A stretch of 35,303 nt of DNA, taken from Actinomadura formosensis NBRC 14204 (lineage in GTDB: Bacteria > Actinomycetota > Actinomycetes > Streptosporangiales > Streptosporangiaceae). This document shows, one piece after another, positions 8,825 to 16,419 of this stretch. The stretch covers positions 1 through 35,303 of the forward strand of contig NZ_BCQQ01000074.1 of assembly GCF_001552155.1 (NCBI RefSeq), written 5' to 3'. The notes beneath the pieces are model-generated. The model saw only the letters and a program-made list of their open reading frames with translations, was not told where the DNA came from and made no database searches. Every line of letters starts with the position of its first letter. Positions within the stretch are counted from its first letter, which is position 1. The translations under genes and the position numbers were made by a program.

Positions 8825-10002
8825 AGATCACTTTCCTGCTGCTGGAGGCCTTCTCCATCGACGGCACCGTCCGCTGCACGTTCACGCTCGCCGAGGAGCT
8901 GTCCCGGCGGCACGACGTCGAGATCGTCAGCGTGCTGCGGGACCGGGACCGGCCGCTCCTGCCGCTGTCGGACCGTGTCCGGCTGCGCTCGCTGGTCGAC
9001 CTGCGGCCGGAGGCCAAGATCGCGTGGCCGAACGCCGGGCGCGCCGAGCGGCTGATGCCCGAGCCGTCCGCGCTGATCCCGCCGCAAGAGCGCAGCTACA
9101 ACAAGTTCAGCGCCTGGACGGACGACAGGATCGGCCGTTTCCTGCGGCGTCCGCGCACCGACGTGCTGGTCACGACCCGGGCCGGGCTCAACCTGCTGGC
9201 GGCGCGCTTCGCCCCCCGCAGGGTCGTGGTCATCGGGCAGGAGCATCTGCAGCTCGGCATCAACGAGCCGGAGATCATCGACGAGTTCAAGGAGTGGTAC
9301 CCGCGGCTCGACGCGCTCACCACCCTCACGGCCGCCGACGGCGCGGACTACGAGGCCGCGCTCCCGGCCGGCTCGTGCCCGGTCCACACGATCGGCAACG
9401 GGCTGCCCCACCGGCTGTATCCGCGCTCGCGGCAGGAGAACAGGGTCGTCGTCGCGGCCGGCCGGATCGTGTGGATCAAGGGCTACGACCTGCTGATCAG
9501 TGCGTTCGCGAAGGTCGTGGAGAAGTATCCGGAGTGGAAACTGCGGATCTACGGGGACGGCCCCCGGCGCGAGGAGCTGCGCCGCAAGGCCACCCGGCTC
9601 GGGCTGTACAACAACGTCCTGATGATGGAGCCCACCGACGACATGGAGGGCGAGTTCGCCAAGGCGTCCGTCCTCGCGATGTCGTCGCGGGCCGAGCCGT
9701 TCGGCATGACGATCATCGAGGCGTTCGCGTGCGGGCTGCCCGTGGTCGGCTTCGACTGCCCGCGCGGTCCCCGCGAGATCATCACCGCCGGCCATGACGG
9801 GCTGCTCGTCCCGCCGGAGGACCCCGACGCGTTCGCCGAGGCGCTGATCCGGCTGATCGGCGACGAGGAGCTGCGGCTGCGGATGGCCGGGCACGCGCTG
9901 GCGTCGGCGGAGCGCTTCGACATCTCCGTCGTGGCGGAGCGGTGGGAGAAGATGCTCACCGAACTGCGCGCCGCCCCCCGCCGCGCCTCAGGACGCCGCT
10001 AG
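8821..10002 (+). CDS. GT4-family glycosyltransferase
   Basis: 393 residues. The frame is open further upstream, but ATG 8821 overlaps the previous stop by 4 bp and begins a classic GT-B N-terminus (MKITFLLLEAFSIDGTVRCT). Retaining GT4 signatures: VVAAGRIVWIKGYDLLISAF, LRIYGDGPRREEL and the nucleotide-sugar loop RAEPFGMTIIEAFACGLPVV with the EX7E-type spacing. Soluble, probably peripheral to the membrane. It is the last gene of the plus-strand block and most likely glycosylates the phosphopolyol chain or its linkage unit; donor sugar unknown. Its last 15 bp overlap the 3' end of the opposing gene (stop at 9988), with no terminator between them. Confidence 0.9.
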   Translation: MKITFLLLEAFSIDGTVRCTFTLAEELSRRHDVEIVSVLRDRDRPLLPLSDRVRLRSLVDLRPEAKIAWPNAGRAERLMPEPSALIPPQERSYNKFSAWTDDRIGRFLRRPRTDVLVTTRAGLNLLAARFAPRRVVVIGQEHLQLGINEPEIIDEFKEWYPRLDALTTLTAADGADYEAALPAGSCPVHTIGNGLPHRLYPRSRQENRVVVAAGRIVWIKGYDLLISAFAKVVEKYPEWKLRIYGDGPRREELRRKATRLGLYNNVLMMEPTDDMEGEFAKASVLAMSSRAEPFGMTIIEAFACGLPVVGFDCPRGPREIITAGHDGLLVPPEDPDAFAEALIRLIGDEELRLRMAGHALASAERFDISVVAERWEKMLTELRAAPRRASGRR

Positions 10003-11517
10003 GTGCCCACGTCGATCTTGGCGCGGGTCTGCCGAAGCGCCGGTTCGTCCTGGCCGGAGGCGGGCCGGGCCGGGGGGGAGGAGGGCCAGGGCGAGCGCCA
10101 CGCACGCGAACGGGACGGCGGGCAGGACATAGCGGTAGTCGAAGTCGGCGGTCGCCGCCGGGATGACCAGCAGCGCCAGGCTCGTCCCCCAGGGCAGGAG
10201 CGCGCCCGTCCCCCAGTGCGTGAAGGGACGCAGCGGTCGCCACCTGCCCCCGCACCGGACGTGCAGGAACGCCCCGGCGAGCCCGGCGAGCAGCAGGACG
10301 CCGACGAACGTGCCCGGCATCCACACCCGGTGCTGGTAGGCGAGCACCTTCCCGGCCCACGGCTGGACGACCCTGGGCTCGCCGTTCGGGCCGTAACCCG
10401 CGGCGACGAGCGCCTGCTTGTCACTCCACGACTCACCCTTGTGGAATTCGTACTCCAGATAGGTCCACGGCGTGGGGTACGGCTTGCGGTCCCATTCGAA
10501 CGCCATGAACGTGTCGTGGACGACCATCCTCGCGTAGTCGCCGGGCTGTTTCTTGATGGCCGCCCACGCGAACTCACTGGCAAGCCGGTTGCCCTCCTCA
10601 CCGGTGACCCATCCGGGGATATCGCGGAACGGGGAGTCCTCCGTCCACATGACGGCGAAGGCCGGGGAGATGTTCGGATTGGTGCGCCTCGGGCACATGA
10701 TGCGGAGTTCGGGGCGGGGCTTGATGATCTGGCAGTCGGCGAACGAGGCGGTGCGCCCGTAGAGCCAGATCCCGCTCGACTTGCTCATCTGGAACTGGCC
10801 GTAATGCGCCTGGAACCAGAACATGTAGCCGACGACCGGCAGCGCGAACATCACGGCCGCCGAGACGCAGGCCCGCCAGCCCGCCCGGCGCAGCAGCATC
10901 GCGACGAGGATCACCGCGATCAGCGGCAGGCCCGCCGACCTGGTCAGCGCGGCGAACGCCGCGAACATCCCGGCCAGCGCGCCGAGCCACCAGGTCGACC
11001 GGCGCCGCCACAGCACCGCCGCCACCGCCACGAGCAGCAGGAACGTGAACAGCGAGTCCGACAGGAGCATGTGCTCAAGGGCGATCTGGTGGACGGGCAT
11101 CAGCACCGGAACGGCCAGCGCCGCGGCGAGCAGGGCGGGCGGCCAGACGCGCCACGCCCACCGTCCGGGCCTGTCCGGCGGCCAGGCCGCCCGCCCCGCG
11201 CGCAGCACCAGGACGTACACCAGGACACCCGTGAGAACGCCGATGGCGTGCTGCACGGCCACCACGACGGTAAAGCTGTGGAACGGTTCGATCAGCCGGA
11301 GCAGAAACGGGTATCCACTCGGACGCGTCTCGCCGGGACGCAGGTTCATCGCGTCCTTCAGGTAGCTCGGCGAGTCGCCGGACCACGATGGCGCCGGATA
11401 CCCCAGGACCACGATGACCCGGATCCAGATCGCCGCCGCGAGAACGCCGGCGAACGGTACATGGGCGATAAGTCGGACGCGCACTCGCCCCAGCGTACCC
11501 ATGAAAATGATCACCAT
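9988..11517 (-). CDS. Polytopic membrane protein, GT-C-type glycosyltransferase candidate
   Basis: 509 residues with about ten hydrophobic helices. The first extracytoplasmic loop carries acidic residues in SGDSPSYLKDA, followed by RPSGYPFLLRLI and EHMLLSDSLFTFLLLVAVAA. This layout is typical of GT-C enzymes (GT39/GT83-like) that use polyprenyl-phosphate sugars outside the membrane. A long loop (about residues 255-400) with several Trp, Tyr and Pro residues precedes the last helices. The start is uncertain: ATG 11517 is used here, with a poor Shine-Dalgarno; ATG 11502 or the GTG preceding RVRLIAHVPF are alternatives. It is alone on this strand and is read divergently from the 11615 gene. Function inferred from topology only. 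Confidence 0.65.
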   Translation of the reverse strand: MVIIFMGTLGRVRVRLIAHVPFAGVLAAAIWIRVIVVLGYPAPSWSGDSPSYLKDAMNLRPGETRPSGYPFLLRLIEPFHSFTVVVAVQHAIGVLTGVLVYVLVLRAGRAAWPPDRPGRWAWRVWPPALLAAALAVPVLMPVHQIALEHMLLSDSLFTFLLLVAVAAVLWRRRSTWWLGALAGMFAAFAALTRSAGLPLIAVILVAMLLRRAGWRACVSAAVMFALPVVGYMFWFQAHYGQFQMSKSSGIWLYGRTASFADCQIIKPRPELRIMCPRRTNPNISPAFAVMWTEDSPFRDIPGWVTGEEGNRLASEFAWAAIKKQPGDYARMVVHDTFMAFEWDRKPYPTPWTYLEYEFHKGESWSDKQALVAAGYGPNGEPRVVQPWAGKVLAYQHRVWMPGTFVGVLLLAGLAGAFLHVRCGGRWRPLRPFTHWGTGALLPWGTSLALLVIPAATADFDYRYVLPAVPFACVALALALLPPGPARLRPGRTGASADPRQDRRGHLAAS

Positions 11518-11572
11518 GTGCCGAGGTCCCGATCACGGATCCGCGACAATGCCGGTGCCCTGAACCGGACAG

Positions 11573-11585
11573 CCGATAACATCGG
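11573..11585 (+). promoter_or_regulatory. Possible -10 within a small palindrome upstream of the 11615 gene
   Basis: CCGAT-AAC-ATCGG (11573-11585) is a perfect 5-bp inverted repeat, and TAACAT inside it (11577-11582) fits a TAnnnT -10 hexamer 33 bp before ATG 11615. There is no convincing -35. The rest of the 97-bp divergent spacer shows nothing clear. Confidence 0.25.
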
Positions 11586-11614
11586 ACCGCTCATCACGAT
11601 GAAAGGGAACCTCC

Positions 11615-12619
11615 ATGGCGAACTTCACGCTCGACGACGTTCGGCAACGGACGTACAAGGCGCGTGACGCCTGGTGGACCGTCCTGCTGGTCGATCCGCT
11701 CGCGTCCCGGCTGGTCAGGTTCACGGCCAACCGGACGCGCGTGACCCCGAACCAGCTGACCGTCGGGGCCCTCGTCCTCGGCCTCGCCGCCGGCGCCTGC
11801 TTCGCGGTGGCGTCCTGGCCCTGGCTGCTCGCCGGCGCGGCGCTGTACCACCTGTCGTTCACGCTCGACTGCATGGACGGCAAGATCGCCCGGCTCAAGG
11901 GCACCGGCTCGGTGTTCGGCGCCTGGCTCGACTACATCTTCGACCGCGTCCGCGTCCTGGCCTGCGCGATCGCCCTGATGGGCGGCCAGTACGCCGCGAC
12001 CGGCAACGTCGCCTACGTCTGGACGGCCGTCGCGGTCGTGTTCCTCGACATGCTCCGCTACATGGACGCCTTGGAGATCTACAAGGTCCGCACCCAGATG
12101 CGGACCACGCTGGACGCGGCGCGCGAGGAGGCCACGGCGCTCGAACGCGCCGCCCGCCGCGCCAACGGCGAGATCCCCGACGCCGACGAGGACCTCCGCT
12201 CCGCCGAGGCGCTCACCGTGGACCCCGACGTCGACATGGAGAACCGCGTCGTCGGCGACGACCCGACCATCGCGGCGCTCCAGCAGGGCTTCAACCAGCG
12301 TTTCCCCTGGTACGCCCGCATTCGGAACGTGCTGACGGCGGGCCGTATCCGCCCGCACCTGATCAGCGGCATCGAGTTCCAGATGGGCGTCTTCATCGTC
12401 GGCCCCATCGCCGCCGCGATCGTCTCCGGCGCCATCATCCCGGTCGTCGCGGTGAGCGCCGCCGGCCTGCTGGCCTTCGAACTCGTCATCATCTACAAGT
12501 TCTGGCTGTCCAGCCGCGACTACAGCCGCAGCCTCACCAAGCTCAACGCCAAGATCGAGACCTACCGTGCCGGGCTGCCCGCCGAGCAGGCCGGGATCAC
12601 GGTCGGCAGCTCCGGCTGA
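11615..12619 (+). CDS. CDP-alcohol phosphatidyltransferase family membrane enzyme
   Basis: 334 residues, ATG with AAAGGGA about 6 nt upstream. Carries the complete CDP-alcohol phosphotransferase motif: D85, D88-G89, A92-R93, G102, D106 and D110 (DG..AR........G...D...D). Such enzymes transfer a phospho-alcohol from a CDP-alcohol to an acceptor hydroxyl in the membrane, releasing CMP. Hydrophobic helices flank the motif. An unusual charged insert (about 160-230, EAR/EED-rich, predicted helical) separates the motif half from the C-terminal helices. No phosphatidylserine or PIP synthase context is present, so the alcohol is unknown; a CDP-polyol in envelope polymer synthesis is one possibility. 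Monocistronic, ending in a strong hairpin at 12645-12674. Confidence 0.85.
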   Translation: MANFTLDDVRQRTYKARDAWWTVLLVDPLASRLVRFTANRTRVTPNQLTVGALVLGLAAGACFAVASWPWLLAGAALYHLSFTLDCMDGKIARLKGTGSVFGAWLDYIFDRVRVLACAIALMGGQYAATGNVAYVWTAVAVVFLDMLRYMDALEIYKVRTQMRTTLDAAREEATALERAARRANGEIPDADEDLRSAEALTVDPDVDMENRVVGDDPTIAALQQGFNQRFPWYARIRNVLTAGRIRPHLISGIEFQMGVFIVGPIAAAIVSGAIIPVVAVSAAGLLAFELVIIYKFWLSSRDYSRSLTKLNAKIETYRAGLPAEQAGITVGSSG

Positions 12620-12644
12620 CCCGATCACCGCGCCCTTCATCTCC

Positions 12645-12674
12645 AAGGCCCCCGGCACGTATGCCGGGGGCCTT
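12645..12674. terminator. Bidirectional hairpin terminator
   Basis: Perfect 13-bp arms, AAGGCCCCCGGCA (12645-12657) and TGCCGGGGGCCTT (12662-12674), with a CGTA loop. It sits 25 bp after the plus-strand stop at 12619 and 8 bp from the stop of the minus-strand methyltransferase remnant at 12683. No long T tract, as usual in high-GC actinomycetes. Confidence 0.85.
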
Positions 12675-12682
12675 CGCTTCGG

Positions 12683-12845
12683 TCAGCGCCTGCGGGCGGT
12701 GACCAGGAGGTACTCCCACTCCATGGCCGGCGCTCCCCCGTTGTGCCGGTGGGCCAGATCGGTGAGCGCGTGGTCGAGCGCGGCGACCTTCTCGGGATCG
12801 TCCGCGATGTGCCGGTAGACGGCGATGGTCGGCCCGTAGTTGGTC
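12683..12845 (-). pseudogene. Methyltransferase C-terminal remnant, truncated by the TnpB element
   Basis: About 53 codons remain, from TNYGPTIAVYRHIADDPEKV to the end MEWEYLLVTARRR. This ending looks like that of actinobacterial class I SAM-dependent methyltransferases (YGPTIAVYR ... WEYLL.TARR); the family assignment is from memory and moderate. The frame stays open to 12907, but the upstream residues (CGGQSCKPGPSRVEKL) are best explained as transposon right-end sequence, not methyltransferase. The N-terminal SAM-binding part is not found on the other side of the transposon, so it has been deleted or never carried here. Certainly non-functional as a methyltransferase. Confidence 0.55.
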
Positions 12846-13010
12846 GTCAACTTCTCGACCCTGGAGGGGCCGGGCTTGCAGCTCTGACCGCCGCACCTGG
12901 GTGGCACGGGTCAGGCCGCGTCGTCGGCAGCGTGACTCACTGCCCAGCCCGCCGCGCCGCGTGCGGCGATGTTGCGGGCTGCGTTCACGTCGGCGTGCTC
13001 AGCGAAGCCG
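12846..13010 (-). ncRNA. Predicted TnpB guide RNA (omega/reRNA) at the element right end
   Basis: In IS605-type elements the guide RNA overlaps the 3' end of tnpB, includes the right-end hairpin and reads into the flank. Here the scaffold would end at the GTTGAC at 12846, and the guide would be the roughly 16-20 nt of methyltransferase sequence at 12845-12826 (minus strand). Only the hairpin and position are seen; transcript and 5' end are inferred. Confidence 0.3.
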
Positions 13011-14062
13011 CATGACGTGCATGCGAAGGTGGCCTGGGCGGGCCGGTTCTGCTTGTGGATGTGGCCACACGCCGAGCACCCCTGCGAGGTGTGGCGCGGG
13101 TCCACGAATACCACCGGTACCCCGGCGCGCATCGCCTTGTAGGCGATGAACGCGCCCAGCTGGGCGAAACTCCACGAATGCAGCGCGACCCGCTGGGGCT
13201 TGCGTAGCCGGACCCGCGCCCGGATACCGCCCAGATCCTCCAGGGCGATCCCTTGCGCGGTGCGTTGAGCCTCGGTCACGACCTGCTTGGAGATGCGGTG
13301 GTTGGTGTCGGCCACAAAACGAGCCTCGCGGCCCGACAGCTTGCGCAGCAGCCGCTTGGCGGACTTGGTGCCCTTGCCCTGCAGCCGTGCGCGAAGCCGG
13401 CGGTTGCGGTGCCGGACCTGGTTGATCCGCCTGCCGGAGTGCACGGTGCCGCCGGAGGTGGTGGCAATGTTGACAATGCCCAGGTCCACCCCGCAGAACC
13501 CGTCCGGCACGTACTCGGGAGCCTGGGGGACGTCGCAGGTGGCGTACAGGTAGAAGCAGCCGCCGCGCCACACCAGGTCCGACTCGCCCCGCCGATGCGC
13601 GGCCAGCATCTTGGCCTGCTCGGGCGAACAGGCGAAGCCGATGCCTTTGCGCCTGCCGCGCACGGTCCAGATGCTGACGGTGCGGGCATCGATCCGCCAG
13701 GACAAGGAGCGGTCGTCGAAGGGCTGGGCGGCGTCCTTGCGGAACCGGACCGGCGTGTTCTCCACCTGGGTGCGGCGCCACGAGCCGACCGGCCCGTAGT
13801 TGCCGGCCTTCAGGTTCTGGGCGAGGGTGGCGTAGGCCCCGGCGGCTTTGCGGATGCAGTGGATCGCCGGCTGGGCCGACAGGCCCATCGCCTTCAACTC
13901 ACCGTACACCAGCCGCTGCAACGCGGTCCTGTCTTTCACACCGGTCGCAAACGCCCGGCGGGAGGCGTGCCCGGCAGCCTGGTTGCACAGCTTCAGCGTC
14001 TCCCGCAACGCCGCCTCGGTGGCGGCGTCGGGGAGTAGTTTCACCTGCACCACCAGCTTCAC
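12911..14062 (-). CDS. tnpB: TnpB RNA-guided nuclease (IS605/IS1341 family)
   Basis: 383 residues from GTG 14062, chosen because the protein then begins KLVVQVKLLPDA, the usual TnpB N-terminus; ATG 14089 in the same frame would add nine residues. RuvC-like catalytic triad intact: D193 in GVDLGIVN, E275 in ALEDLGGIR, D358 in HADVNAARN. Zinc ribbon intact: C329, C332, C348, C351 (CSACG ... CTSCG). Family role: nuclease guided by an RNA from the transposon right end, cutting donor sites next to the transposon-associated motif and so promoting retention. Nothing indicates decay. Codon use is slightly less biased than in the neighbouring biosynthetic genes, consistent with mobility. Confidence 0.92.
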   Translation of the reverse strand: MKLVVQVKLLPDAATEAALRETLKLCNQAAGHASRRAFATGVKDRTALQRLVYGELKAMGLSAQPAIHCIRKAAGAYATLAQNLKAGNYGPVGSWRRTQVENTPVRFRKDAAQPFDDRSLSWRIDARTVSIWTVRGRRKGIGFACSPEQAKMLAAHRRGESDLVWRGGCFYLYATCDVPQAPEYVPDGFCGVDLGIVNIATTSGGTVHSGRRINQVRHRNRRLRARLQGKGTKSAKRLLRKLSGREARFVADTNHRISKQVVTEAQRTAQGIALEDLGGIRARVRLRKPQRVALHSWSFAQLGAFIAYKAMRAGVPVVFVDPRHTSQGCSACGHIHKQNRPAQATFACTSCGFAEHADVNAARNIAARGAAGWAVSHAADDAA

Positions 14063-14141
14063 ACCCGCACCATAACACCCTGTACCCATATCAACACGAT
14101 GGGTTTAAGATTTATGTGTCGGGTACGACAGGAGCGCTGGA

Positions 14142-14178
14142 GGTCCAGGGCCCGAACCCCTCCGCCGGGTCCCGGACC
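14142..14178 (-). terminator. Hairpin downstream of the minus-strand polysaccharide operon
   Basis: GGTCCAGGGCCCG (14142-14154) and CGGGTCCCGGACC (14166-14178) form a 13-position stem with one mismatch and one G-U pair and an 11-nt loop. It lies about 60 bp past the stop at 14237 for transcription from wecB, and also separates this operon from the tnpB element. No T tract. Confidence 0.5.
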
Positions 14179-14236
14179 TGTTCAGCCTCTCCCCCTTCGC
14201 CGCCGTTCCCCGCCCCGCCACGTAGGGCTCACCTCC

Positions 14237-16408
14237 TCATGGGGCTCCGGTGAGGAGGTCGGTCCATTGGCGGCAGACCTCGGGGAGGGCGTAGGCGGTT
14301 CGCAGCTGGGTCCGGGCCAGGTCGCCGTCTTGTTCCCAGCGGCCGAGGGAGACGGTCGCCGCTATCGACGCGGCCATGGCGGACGGGGATTCGTGGATCC
14401 AGCGGGGGTTGTAGATGGTGTCGGCGCCGGGCCAGCCGAGGAGGGCCGGGACGGCGCCGGAGGCCATGCCTTCGGCGGGGGCCAGGTGGAAGCTCTCGTC
14501 GTCGCTGGTGGAGAGGACGAAACCTATGCGGCGCAGCCAGGAGGCCACGTCGCGGCCGTAGTCGTCGAAGACGACGCCGCCGGAGAGGAGGCGGGAGCGC
14601 CGGATGCGGCGGAAGACCTTTTCGTAGTGGGCCCGCTCCTCTTCTTTCTGCCAGATCCACCAGTACTCCCAGGGGAGTTTGGATTTGACGAAGAGGGTGA
14701 AGCGCGGGTCGTCGCGGCGGAGGTCTTCCAGGACGTCCAGGGCGAGGTCGAGGCGTTTGCGGGACGGCGCCATGCCGATCATGCCGAGGTGGTGTTCGGC
14801 GCCGGGAAGCTTGGCGCGGTCGAGCTGGGCGTCGTCCACCCAGTTCGGGATGGTGACGACCTTCGAGGCCGGCCAGCCGGTCGCCTCGCGGGTGAGCCGG
14901 TTGTAGTGGGGGCTTACGCAGATGACGTGGTCGACCGCGTCGATGTCGAGCTGCTTCGGCCAGGGCGCGTACAACTCGAAGCGGTGGAGCCGCACGACCA
15001 GGCGCTGGCCGGGACGTTTGTGCTCGGCGAACCAGAGGGCGTTGGGGCCGCACCATTCGCAGATGACGACGTCCGCCCACTCGGCCAGGTCCCGGCTGCG
15101 TTCCTCGTCGTGGGCCTTCAGCGCCGCCCAGTGGTCCACGCGGACCTCCATGTCGGGGCGGGAGCGCAGGTGGTCGAGCAGGCGGGTGAAGAACTTCAGG
15201 TCGTGGCCCGCGACGCCCACGCGGAGGCGGCGGCCCTTGACCGCCAGGACCTTCTCGGAGGGTTCGGGGAAGGCTTGGGACAGGTGGCCGCGGAGGCGGC
15301 CGGCGGCGGCGTCCAGGGTGAACCCGGCGGCCGCCGTGCGGCAGCGGCCGGCGGCCAGAAGGTAGACGTCCGGGCTCTTGCCGACGAGGGTCAGGGCGTC
15401 CAGGACGTCGTCCTCGGTGGCGGCGAAGAGCGGGTAGTCGGTGCCGAGGAGCCCTTCGTGCATGGGTGTCCGGTTCAGGACGACGGGGACGCCGAGCGCG
15501 CCGCACTCCAGGACCTTCGTCGACAGTTCCAGGCTCGCGTCCATGGACGGGGCGCGCCACGAGAGCCCCACGTCGCAGGACGCGGTGAGCCGCATCGCCT
15601 CGGCGCGGGGATGGCCACCGTGCCAGACGACGCCCTCGCCCGTCTCCAGTGCGGCCCGCATCCGAGTCGCGAAGCCCGCGTCGGCCGGGTCGTCGTGCAC
15701 CTTGTCGCCGATCATGTGGAGTTCGGCGTCCACGCCGCGCACGGCGAGCAGGCGCGGAAGCGAGGTCATCTCGTAGGTGTTCCAGCGGGGCGCGAACTTG
15801 CCCGTGTAGACCAGCCGGAGCGGGCCGCCGGGGGCGCCGGGAGGGCGGGCCTCCAGGCCGGCCGGCAGCACGACCACCGGCGGGAACAGAACGCTCTTGC
15901 CCGACGTGGCGGGGACGGCGCTCTCCAGGAAGCCGCGCAGTTCCTCGGTCTGGCAGAGCAGGACGTGGGAGGCGTCGGCGATGCGGCGGAGTTCACCCTT
16001 GGCGGAGGCGCCGAACTCGGCCGCCGATTGGGGGACGTCGGTCAGATAGGTCCAGAGGCGTCCGGCGAGGGGGCCCATGGCGACCCTGCCGGCGACCTGG
16101 CGGCCCCGGACGACGATCAGGTCGTGCGGGTCCCCGGCGTCGATGCGGGCGAGGATCGTGGCGGCGTGCCGCGGCACCATGGCGCCGGGACCGTCGAACA
16201 GCCCCTCGGCGTGCGGGCTGCGGACGGTCACGCCGGGCAGGGCGCGCAGCGGGTCGACGAGCCGTCCGGTCTGAACGGGCGCCTTGAGGACCAGGGTCAC
16301 CTCGCAGCCGGCGCGGGCGAGGGCCTGGACCATCCCCTGGACCCAGATCGCCGATCCGTCGATCATGTTGAGGTCGACGTCACCGTAGACGAGGGCGCGT
16401 GGACGCAC
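14237..16408 (-). CDS. Tandem two-domain GT-B glycosyltransferase
   Basis: The frame is open to 16585, but GTG 16408 fits: GAAAGGA precedes it by about 6 nt and it lies 11 bp after the upstream gene's stop. This gives 723 residues. N-terminal half (about 5-385): GT4-like, RPRALVYGDVDLNMIDGSAI, LRLVYTGKFAPRWNTYEM and a donor-site region with ELSTKVLECGALGVPVVLNR. C-terminal half (about 395-715): a second GT-B fold with VICVSPHYNRLTREATGW, VVTIPNWVDDAQLD, LGMIGMAPSRKRLDLALDVL and SFHLAPAEGMASGAVPAL. Two nucleotide-sugar sites in one chain suggest successive transfer of two sugars, or one active and one regulatory half. Downstream of wecB, so ManNAc or ManNAcA is a plausible donor sugar. Confidence 0.85.
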   Translation of the reverse strand: MRPRALVYGDVDLNMIDGSAIWVQGMVQALARAGCEVTLVLKAPVQTGRLVDPLRALPGVTVRSPHAEGLFDGPGAMVPRHAATILARIDAGDPHDLIVVRGRQVAGRVAMGPLAGRLWTYLTDVPQSAAEFGASAKGELRRIADASHVLLCQTEELRGFLESAVPATSGKSVLFPPVVVLPAGLEARPPGAPGGPLRLVYTGKFAPRWNTYEMTSLPRLLAVRGVDAELHMIGDKVHDDPADAGFATRMRAALETGEGVVWHGGHPRAEAMRLTASCDVGLSWRAPSMDASLELSTKVLECGALGVPVVLNRTPMHEGLLGTDYPLFAATEDDVLDALTLVGKSPDVYLLAAGRCRTAAAGFTLDAAAGRLRGHLSQAFPEPSEKVLAVKGRRLRVGVAGHDLKFFTRLLDHLRSRPDMEVRVDHWAALKAHDEERSRDLAEWADVVICEWCGPNALWFAEHKRPGQRLVVRLHRFELYAPWPKQLDIDAVDHVICVSPHYNRLTREATGWPASKVVTIPNWVDDAQLDRAKLPGAEHHLGMIGMAPSRKRLDLALDVLEDLRRDDPRFTLFVKSKLPWEYWWIWQKEEERAHYEKVFRRIRRSRLLSGGVVFDDYGRDVASWLRRIGFVLSTSDDESFHLAPAEGMASGAVPALLGWPGADTIYNPRWIHESPSAMAASIAATVSLGRWEQDGDLARTQLRTAYALPEVCRQWTDLLTGAP

Positions 16409-16419
16409 AGTGATTCCTT

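Larger units (their letters stand above)
12846..14104 (-). mobile_element. IS605/IS1341-type element (tnpB only)
   Basis: The element carries tnpB but no tnpA. Right end: on the minus strand an imperfect hairpin, CCCGGCCC / GGGTCGAG (12854-12874), is followed directly by GTTGAC ending at 12846, after which methyltransferase coding sequence resumes. Left end: an AT-richer patch with ACCCAT (14084-14089) / ATGGGT (14099-14104) and a TTGAT pentamer at 14090-14094 on the minus strand. The left boundary is approximate. No terminal inverted repeats or target duplication, as expected for this family. Immobile unless a TnpA acts in trans. Confidence 0.6.

Noticed and set aside
10003..11667. Long plus-strand open frame opposite the membrane protein
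   Set aside because: Translation is His/Arg/Asp/Gln-rich low complexity with no hydrophobic core; the minus strand encodes a coherent multi-helix protein.
12846..12907. N-terminal 20 residues of the minus open frame ending at 12683
   Set aside because: Best explained as transposon right end, not part of the methyltransferase.
12683..12907. A functional 74-residue protein
   Set aside because: Only the C-terminal tail of a methyltransferase is present, without the SAM-binding domain or a Shine-Dalgarno.
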